From Planctomycetota bacterium (GTDB lineage: Bacteria > Planctomycetota > Phycisphaerae > Sedimentisphaerales > Anaerohalosphaeraceae), in NCBI GenBank assembly GCA_012519365.1, contig JAAYQH010000227.1:1-6072 (forward strand): a DNA stretch of 6,072 nucleotides, written 5' to 3'. Under the pieces are notes generated by a model. It was not told the origin of the DNA, did no database searches, and was given only the letters and a program-made list of their open reading frames with translations. Shown here one piece after another: positions 1 through 6,072 of the stretch; the first letter of the stretch is position 1; each line of letters begins with the position of its first letter. The position numbers and the translations under genes are program-made.

Positions 1-1
1 A

Positions 2-268
2 TCCGTCGTGCGGCACGTTGAGGCGATGGAGACACCGTCGGACAGCCCTTTCGTTAAAGCCGTTTGTCAGGCGGTCGGAACGGAAAAAACAGCCGCCGCA
101 CCGTTTACCACCGACGGCCCCTTTTTTGCTCCCTTGGGGCCGGTTTTGATCGCAGGGCCGGGGGTGCCGCATTTGTGTCATAAACCCGATGAGTTTATTC
201 CTGTCGAGGCGTTGGAGCAGGGCAAGGCATTTTATCTTCGCGTTTTTGAGCGATTGCAGGAGGTGTAA
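2..268 (+). CDS. M20-family metallopeptidase/deacylase (ArgE/DapE-like), 3' end only
   Basis: This is the C-terminal 88 residues of a gene that begins left of the window; it is open from base 2 and ends at TAA 266-268. The residues match the end of M20 zinc enzymes such as acetylornithine deacetylase and succinyl-diaminopimelate desuccinylase. A PFTTDGPFF block (visible residues 34-42) corresponds to the family's TDA segment. It is followed by a GPG turn (52-54), then CHKPDE (59-64), where the His at residue 60 occupies the position of the family's conserved C-terminal metal ligand. A closing helix runs to the stop. These enzymes hydrolyse N-acyl or peptide bonds with two zinc ions, usually in the cytoplasm. 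The other metal ligands lie outside the window, so the substrate cannot be told. The next gene starts 100 nt downstream on the same strand. The family call is fairly safe; ArgE versus DapE versus a peptidase is open. Confidence 0.78.
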   Translation, partial: SVVRHVEAMETPSDSPFVKAVCQAVGTEKTAAAPFTTDGPFFAPLGPVLIAGPGVPHLCHKPDEFIPVEALEQGKAFYLRVFERLQEV

Positions 269-355
269 TCGAACGGTGGTGTTTGACGGATAAATAAGTT
301 CCGGCTGTTGCGATGAACTGTGGTCAGGGAGTTGCGCACTTTGATTTTATTTGTT

Positions 356-360
356 AGGGA
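356..360 (+). promoter_or_regulatory. Ribosome binding site of the HAD gene
   Basis: AGGGA lies 8 nt upstream of ATG 369. It fixes the start there rather than at the in-frame TTG 351, which would overlap the site and add six residues before the conserved hydrophobic strand leading to the catalytic Asp. Confidence 0.65.
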
Positions 361-368
361 ACGATTTT

Positions 369-1052
369 ATGCTCAAGGCGGTGATTTTTGACTTTGACGG
401 TGTGATTTGTGACTCGGAAATGCTGCATTATCGTGCACTGAATACAGTGTTCAACCGATACGGCGTGGATGTGCCCAAAGAGGTGCATTGGGACAAATAT
501 CTGGGACTCAGCGATCGCGAAAATATTGAGGCAGTCAGTCGAGATTATCATATGGGCCTGGATTCGGCGGCTGTAAAGCGGCTGATGGAAGAAAAAAAAG
601 AGGTGTTCGAGGCATTGGCCAAGGCTGAGCCGCTACTAATTGACGGCGTGTCGACGTTTGTGCAGCGGTTGATTGAACACGGCGTTCGGCGAGCTATTTG
701 TTCAGGGGCAATACGCAGCGATATCGACTTGATGCTTTCCGGCTCCGGCCTGGCGGATGCGTTTGAAGTGATTGTCACCGCTGACGATGTCACTCATGGA
801 AAACCCAATCCCGAAGGTTATCTGCTGGCATTGGAAAAATTGAACAAAACCGGTGATTCGCCGATTAAGCCGGCCGAATGCGTTGTTGTCGAAGATTCCC
901 ATTGGGGCCTTGAGGCAGCGATAGCAGCCGGGATGCACCCCATCGCGGTAACCAATACTTACAGCCGGGAAGAACTGGAGCCTAAGGCGGAGTTCGTTGC
1001 TGACCATCTTGACCAAGTCCCATTTGAAACTCTGTGCCGGCTCTGCGACTGA
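369..1052 (+). CDS. HAD-superfamily hydrolase, beta-phosphoglucomutase/phosphatase-like
   Basis: This is a complete 227-residue protein of the HAD subfamily IA type (beta-phosphoglucomutase, phosphoglycolate phosphatase and sugar-phosphate phosphatase relatives), which is the usual length. All four motifs are visible. Motif I is DFDGV with nucleophile Asp8 and acid/base Asp10. Motif II is the Ser at 112 in CSGA. Motif III is Lys145 in HGKPNPEGY. Motif IV is Glu175-Asp176 in VVVEDSHWG, which binds Mg2+. Residues about 15-85 form the helical cap that confers specificity; the DSE after motif I and the GLSDRE segment (46-51) are typical of this cap type. It should be a soluble cytoplasmic enzyme acting on a small phosphorylated metabolite. 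The cap alone does not separate mutase from phosphatase, and no sugar-metabolism neighbour helps. No clear promoter is seen in the 100 nt upstream, so co-transcription with the M20 gene is possible. Confidence 0.88.
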   Translation: MLKAVIFDFDGVICDSEMLHYRALNTVFNRYGVDVPKEVHWDKYLGLSDRENIEAVSRDYHMGLDSAAVKRLMEEKKEVFEALAKAEPLLIDGVSTFVQRLIEHGVRRAICSGAIRSDIDLMLSGSGLADAFEVIVTADDVTHGKPNPEGYLLALEKLNKTGDSPIKPAECVVVEDSHWGLEAAIAAGMHPIAVTNTYSREELEPKAEFVADHLDQVPFETLCRLCD

Positions 1053-1181
1053 GAAGACAAGATTCCCCTTCTTCGGTTTTCCTTCTTGACTTTGAGGGCT
1101 AATTGTCTTGAAAAGCCAAGTGTCCAAATACGGATAAAAGCCCGTTTTTCAGCATTTCAGCGGCCATTTTAAGGGGTTGAC

Positions 1182-1209
1182 TTGACTTTTCTCTAAACGG
1201 GGCTATACT
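1182..1209 (+). promoter_or_regulatory. Sigma-70-type promoter of the dnaG-rpoD unit
   Basis: TTGACT (1182-1187) and TATACT (1204-1209) are separated by 16 nt. Each differs from the consensus hexamer at one position. A second TTGACT overlaps at 1177-1182, but with 21 nt spacing it would be too far from this -10. The predicted start of transcription is near G1216. It is the best promoter match noticed in the window and lies 150 nt before the chosen dnaG start, leaving a long untranslated leader. RpoD encoded downstream has the residues to read it, so autoregulation is plausible (inference). Confidence 0.78.
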
Positions 1210-1215
1210 TTAACT

Positions 1216-1322
1216 GTCTCTATCTATTCCAATAATCTTTGCGCCTCGGATAAGCGGACGGGTGCGAAGGATGCGATAATAGATATGTCGGATCCTCAAT
1301 AGCGGGGGTCCGACTTTTGTTG
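1216..1322 (+). ncRNA. Predicted structured leader RNA or small RNA upstream of dnaG
   Basis: Between the predicted transcription start and the terminator-like hairpin lies about 105 nt with strong pairing potential. Helix P1 pairs 1221-1228 with 1278-1285, eight Watson-Crick pairs without a mismatch. Inside it, a symmetric internal loop (1229-1235 opposite 1271-1277) leads to helix P2, 1236-1246 with 1260-1270. P2 has eleven pairs, four of them G-U, closing a 13-nt loop (1247-1259). P1 ends one base before the terminator-like stem, so the two could stack. No known riboswitch, SRP, 6S or tRNA consensus was recognised. It may be a cis-acting attenuator/leader of dnaG-rpoD, a free small RNA ending near 1320, or both. 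Folding was done by eye, and no covariation evidence is available. Confidence 0.48.
1287..1322 (+). terminator. Intrinsic-terminator-like hairpin in the dnaG leader
   Basis: The arm 1287-1297 pairs with 1304-1314. The outer six pairs (GTCGGA/TCCGAC) are perfect, and two G-U pairs occur further in. The loop is six bases (1298-1303). The stem is followed at once by TTTTGTTGT (1315-1323), a modest U tract. Because it lies after the operon promoter and 36 nt before the dnaG start, it would terminate a fraction of transcripts before dnaG unless overridden. It could be constitutive (setting a low dnaG level) or conditional. The interrupted U tract suggests partial termination. Confidence 0.62.
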
Positions 1323-1346
1323 TCTGTAAACGGAATGCGGATTTGC

Positions 1347-1353
1347 AAGGAAG
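1347..1353 (+). promoter_or_regulatory. Ribosome binding site that selects the TTG start of dnaG
   Basis: AAGGAAG lies just upstream of TTG 1359, with seven bases between its AAGGA core and the start codon. The other in-frame candidates (TTG 1317, TTG 1320, ATG 1335) lack a comparable site, and TTG 1317 and 1320 sit in the terminator-like T tract. Confidence 0.7.
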
Positions 1354-1358
1354 TCGTT

Positions 1359-3179
1359 TTGGTCGCTAAATGGGATGACAATTTAATCAGCCGAATTCAA
1401 CAGGCTAACGATATTGTGGATGTTGTATCGGAATATTTAAGCCTGACGAAACGCGGCAAGGAATGGGTTGGATTGTGCCCGTTTCACACCGATCATCGCC
1501 CCAGTTTGTATGTCAGCCCGACCAAACAGATATTTAAGTGTTTTGCGTGCGGGGCCGGCGGTGATGTGTTGAAATTTGTCCAGATGAAGGAGAATTTGAC
1601 ATTTATCCAGGCGGTCGAACGTCTGGCCCAGCGGGTGGGTATTTCGCTTGAAGGGTTCAAACGCCGCCGGGCAGAGCAGAACAACGGCACGCTCAGCCCG
1701 ACGGAGTTGGCCAAACTCAATACCTGGGCTATGAAGCATTGGGTCGCGAATTTGTGGGACAAGACCCAAGGGGCCGCTGCGCGTGAGTATCTTGCCCAGC
1801 GCAAGATTTCGCAGGAGACCGCCCGTACGTGGCAACTGGGTTTTGCGCCGGACAGTTGGGACGATCTGCTCAAAAAAGCGGCTCAGGAAAATATTCCCGA
1901 GCATCTGCTGGTCGAATCGGGCCTTGCGGTAAGACGGGCAAATACGTCCGGCTGTTATGACAAGTTTCGCAATCGGCTAATGTTTCCGATTGCCGATGTT
2001 ACAGGTCGTATAGCAGGTTTCGGCGGCAGGACCCTTGGCCAAGATCCGGCCAAGTATATGAATTCGCCGGCAACGGCACTGTTTGACAAAAGTCAGCTGC
2101 TTTATGGCTTGCGGCAGGGGCGTGAGGCGATTGTCAAGGCCGGCAGAGCCGTCGTGGTCGAGGGCTATACTGATGTCCTGATGGCGCATCAGAACGGCAT
2201 CAAGACGGTGGTGGCGGCGTTGGGAACCAGCTTGACTCAAGACCACACGCGTGTTTTGCGTCGCTATGCCGACCGGATTATCTTGGTTTTTGACAGCGAT
2301 GCGGCCGGGCGTTCAGCCGCCGGTCGGGCACTGGAGGTCTGTCTAAGCGGCAAGGTAGATATCCGTCTGGCCTTTGTGCCGGAAGGCAAAGACCCGTGCG
2401 ATTTTCTGGTGGAGCACGGTCCAGCGGCTTTTGAAACGGTCATTGAAGCAGCCGAGGATGTATTGTCGTTTAAGTGGAGGCAGCTCAATGAGCAAATGGC
2501 TGAGCAAGACAGTTTGCCCAAACAAACCGAGACGGTCGGGCAGTTTTTACAGACGGTCGCCGCGGCCGTGCAGGCCGGACAGACCGATCCGTTGGAATTG
2601 GCGGTGCTGATCGGGCGGCTCAGTGCCTTGCTCCAGACGCCTAAGTCACGCATTGATGAACAATTACAAAGGTTGCTCAAACAAAAACCGCCGGTCGAAC
2701 GTACACAACAGGGGTCTTCAGAAACCCGTACAAGCGATGTGGACGACCAGACCGCCGTAACCAAGGCTCGGCGTGAGATTCTGGAAGTATTGATTCAGGA
2801 GCCGGGATTGTACGCGACGGTATTTGGGCGGTTTACGTTGGCCGATTTTGGCTCGGCCGGGCCGATGCGTGAAATCGCCGAGGCGGGTTTGCCGTCCCTG
2901 GAAGCCGGCCAAGAGCCGCAACCTGCCGATCTATACAGGCGAATCGAATCGCCCCAAACGGCGGCTATTCTGACGGAAATGACGTTTGCCGACGGTTCTA
3001 AGGGCCCCGGTGCACGGCGGCTTGTCGATGCGCTCGAGGTACTGGAAGTGGATCGGCACAGGCGTGATATTGAGTCGCATAAAACCCACTTAACCGATGA
3101 CGCCGTGGAGCCGCTGCAGCGTATCTACGGCTTTTTGAAACAGCAAAAAGGCAATCCCCGCTGTGGCGGCTTGCAGTAA
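1359..3179 (+). CDS. dnaG: DNA primase DnaG
   Basis: This 606-residue primase makes the RNA primers for lagging-strand synthesis at the replication fork, working with the DnaB helicase. Three domains follow in order. The N-terminal zinc ribbon has ligands Cys40, His43, Cys61 and Cys64 (CPFH and CFACG), the same numbers as in E. coli, which supports the TTG start. The central polymerase domain carries FRNRLMFPI and GFGGRTLG (about 203-226), KYMNSP (about 232-237), and the TOPRIM metal site with Glu268 in EGYTD, Asp312 and Asp314 in DSDAAG, and Asp345 in GKDPCDF. The C-terminal part from about residue 450 is divergent and should contain the helicase-binding domain; a charged, Gln-rich linker precedes it. 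Total length is normal for the family. The start codon TTG and the upstream terminator-like hairpin both suggest low expression. rpoD follows after 54 nt on the same strand, almost certainly in one transcript. Confidence 0.97.
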   Translation: MVAKWDDNLISRIQQANDIVDVVSEYLSLTKRGKEWVGLCPFHTDHRPSLYVSPTKQIFKCFACGAGGDVLKFVQMKENLTFIQAVERLAQRVGISLEGFKRRRAEQNNGTLSPTELAKLNTWAMKHWVANLWDKTQGAAAREYLAQRKISQETARTWQLGFAPDSWDDLLKKAAQENIPEHLLVESGLAVRRANTSGCYDKFRNRLMFPIADVTGRIAGFGGRTLGQDPAKYMNSPATALFDKSQLLYGLRQGREAIVKAGRAVVVEGYTDVLMAHQNGIKTVVAALGTSLTQDHTRVLRRYADRIILVFDSDAAGRSAAGRALEVCLSGKVDIRLAFVPEGKDPCDFLVEHGPAAFETVIEAAEDVLSFKWRQLNEQMAEQDSLPKQTETVGQFLQTVAAAVQAGQTDPLELAVLIGRLSALLQTPKSRIDEQLQRLLKQKPPVERTQQGSSETRTSDVDDQTAVTKARREILEVLIQEPGLYATVFGRFTLADFGSAGPMREIAEAGLPSLEAGQEPQPADLYRRIESPQTAAILTEMTFADGSKGPGARRLVDALEVLEVDRHRRDIESHKTHLTDDAVEPLQRIYGFLKQQKGNPRCGGLQ

Positions 3180-3223
3180 AAAAACCGAGAAAACACAGAG
3201 ATAGAAACGAAAAACGGAATAGC

Positions 3224-3228
3224 AAGGA
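3224..3228 (+). promoter_or_regulatory. Ribosome binding site of rpoD
   Basis: AAGGA is placed five bases before ATG 3234, within the purine-rich 54-nt gap after dnaG. It favours this ATG over the in-frame ATG at codon 12. No promoter was recognised in the gap, so rpoD depends on read-through from the dnaG promoter or on an internal promoter inside dnaG that is not evident. Confidence 0.6.
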
Positions 3229-3233
3229 CATTT

Positions 3234-5171
<1,938 letters not shown>

Positions 5172-5275
5172 ATGGCATGGACAGGCCTTGAGATAAAATC
5201 CCCTGTGGATTTGGGACAGCTGAAAACAGCGAGAGAGCGAAGTGTGCCTAAATTTTCAATTCTGCATTCTACATC
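5172..5275. other. Convergent intergenic gap between rpoD and lpxI, weak hairpins only
   Basis: These 104 bases separate the two convergent stops. A small perfect hairpin, AAATCC (5196-5201) with GGATTT (5207-5212) around a five-base loop, reads on the minus strand into a short T-rich stretch and might be a weak terminator for lpxI. A four-pair stem GCTG/CAGC (5219-5230) with an AAAA loop follows. Neither has the GC-rich stem and long U tract of a convincing terminator for rpoD. Confidence 0.3.
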
Positions 5276-6072
5276 CTAAACGCCCACTACGGCGATGCCG
5301 AGTTTGTCGGCTAAGGCCAGCGTATCGGGCTTGTCGATGATGAGGGTGCGGCCTTTTTCCACGGCCAGACAAGCCGCTTTATGGCGTTTGAGACTTTCGA
5401 TGGTGTCCGGCCCGACACAGGGCACGTCAAACCGCATATCCTGATTGGGTTTAGCGGCTTTTAGCAGCGTCCAGCCGCCTTTTTTGCACAGGGCGCCCGC
5501 CCGCTCGATCATCTCAGCGGTGCCCTCAATCGCCTCGACGGCGATAATCTCACGTTCTCGCACGGCGATGGCTTGGCCAATATCCAGCCGCCCGATCTCC
5601 AGCACCATCGGCCAGCCGAATTGGATGTCCGCCCAAACCTGTGCCGACGGCTGCGTTCGGGTCATAACACCCTCATCGGCCAGATGCTCTTTGCAGTACA
5701 TAATTGAATTCTCCAGAATAATCCCGGCAGAAGCGAACTCCTCGGCAATGGCATTCAGGACAGAATCGTTGCGTTTGTCCTTGCCGGCCAAGCGGACGTA
5801 CCAAATCCGCAAAGCACGCCAGTCAGGAAGATACGTTATAATCCGCCACGGCGTAAAAAGACGAGTCTTGGCAACGCGTCCGACCATAATTGCCCTGCGC
5901 ACACCGCAGCGCCTCAGTTTCCGCAGCCAGCCGCCGGGACGAGCCACCGCTCCATAATAAAATGCATCGACGTGCTCGGCCAACTCGGGCGAGGCGTTAT
6001 CGGCCAGACCAATACAAATAACGCGTATGCCCGCCCGCTGTGCCCCATCGGCTACCAAAAACGGCAGGCGCC
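5276..6072 (-). CDS. lpxI: UDP-2,3-diacylglucosamine pyrophosphatase LpxI, 5' end cut by the window
   Basis: LpxI hydrolyses UDP-2,3-diacylglucosamine to lipid X (2,3-diacylglucosamine 1-phosphate) and UMP in lipid A synthesis, at the inner face of the cytoplasmic membrane. It replaces the unrelated LpxH. The frame stays open beyond the TTG at 6058 to the window edge, and the extra residues (RLPF) match the family's GRLP motif near the N-terminus. The true start is therefore about ten codons outside, with 264 residues visible. The N-terminal LpxI domain spans roughly the first 130 residues. The C-terminal catalytic domain (DUF1009) shows LDIGQAIAV, VEAIEGT, KAAKPNQDMRFDVPCVGPDTIE (with the QDxRxDxP signature) and a final GIAVVGV strand. 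One deviation is Ala in EGTA, where the family, as recalled, has EGTD. It is convergent with rpoD. An LpxI gene implies a lipid A-bearing outer membrane. Confidence 0.9.
   Translation of the reverse strand, partial: RLPFLVADGAQRAGIRVICIGLADNASPELAEHVDAFYYGAVARPGGWLRKLRRCGVRRAIMVGRVAKTRLFTPWRIITYLPDWRALRIWYVRLAGKDKRNDSVLNAIAEEFASAGIILENSIMYCKEHLADEGVMTRTQPSAQVWADIQFGWPMVLEIGRLDIGQAIAVREREIIAVEAIEGTAEMIERAGALCKKGGWTLLKAAKPNQDMRFDVPCVGPDTIESLKRHKAACLAVEKGRTLIIDKPDTLALADKLGIAVVGV

Noticed and set aside
283..311. TTGACG at 283-288 as a -35 element for the HAD gene
   Set aside because: No acceptable -10 hexamer lies 16-18 nt downstream, so a promoter cannot be supported.
297..319. Small stem AGTTC/GAACT between the M20 and HAD genes
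   Set aside because: Only five pairs with a 13-nt loop and no U tract; expected by chance.
1054..1109. Inverted repeat AAGACAA (1054-1060) / TTGTCTT (1103-1109) after the HAD gene, considered as its terminator
   Set aside because: The arms are 42 nt apart, inner pairing is poor, and no U tract follows. It may be a loose hairpin, but termination is not supported.
1216..1322. The leader RNA as a tRNA, SRP RNA, 6S RNA or cyclic-di-GMP riboswitch
   Set aside because: The T-loop and cloverleaf of tRNA, the SRP GGAAG tetraloop core, the length of 6S RNA and the conserved riboswitch core are all missing.
1596..1624. TTGACA at 1596-1601 inside dnaG as an internal promoter
   Set aside because: No -10 match at proper spacing; it is part of conserved coding sequence.
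1437..2764. Minus-strand open frames opposite dnaG
   Set aside because: They overlap the well-conserved zinc-ribbon and TOPRIM coding sequence and have no recognisable domains or ribosome binding sites.
5445..5957. 170-residue plus-strand open frame opposite lpxI
   Set aside because: The opposite strand encodes clear LpxI motifs throughout; this frame is Ser/Arg/Pro-rich shadow sequence.

Overview
The window reads as ordinary bacterial chromosome with about 50-55% GC (estimated by eye). The taxon is an inference. The pieces are a dnaG-rpoD pair without an adjacent rpsU, a housekeeping sigma factor with a very acidic N-terminus, and an LpxI-type lipid A enzyme. LpxI replaces LpxH in scattered Gram-negative groups, including alphaproteobacteria and many Planctomycetota. 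Together these suggest a diderm bacterium, perhaps a planctomycete of the Phycisphaerae kind, but no single marker here proves it.

Layout, left to right. (1) At 2-268 is the 3' end of a plus-strand M20-type peptidase/deacylase gene (ArgE/DapE-like). (2) At 369-1052 is a complete HAD-superfamily phosphatase/phosphoglucomutase-like gene with all four HAD motifs. (3) At 1053-1358 is a regulatory interval. It holds a near-consensus sigma-70 promoter (1182-1209), a predicted structured leader of about 105 nt (1216-1322) and an intrinsic-terminator-like hairpin followed by T-rich sequence (1287-1322). (4) dnaG primase is best started at TTG 1359, where a good ribosome binding site sits and where its zinc ligands take the E. 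coli numbers C40/H43/C61/C64. (5) rpoD, the primary sigma factor, is at 3234-5171, 54 nt after dnaG and almost certainly co-transcribed with it. (6) A 104-nt convergent gap (5172-5275) has no strong terminator. (7) lpxI is on the minus strand from 5276 past the right edge, lacking only about the first ten residues.

How the parts work together: dnaG and rpoD form a macromolecular-synthesis unit joining replication priming to bulk transcription, as in the rpsU-dnaG-rpoD operon of E. coli. Here rpsU is not next door. Its place is taken by a promoter, a folded leader and a terminator-like hairpin, which resembles the terminator between rpsU and dnaG in E. coli. The RpoD residues that read -10 and -35 elements are all conserved, which fits the consensus-like promoter in front of its own operon. 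The flanking metabolic genes (M20, HAD, lpxI) have no evident functional link to this unit.

The most interesting part of the window is the predicted leader RNA upstream of dnaG. No CRISPR array, insertion sequence, tRNA, rRNA, phage gene or defence system was seen.
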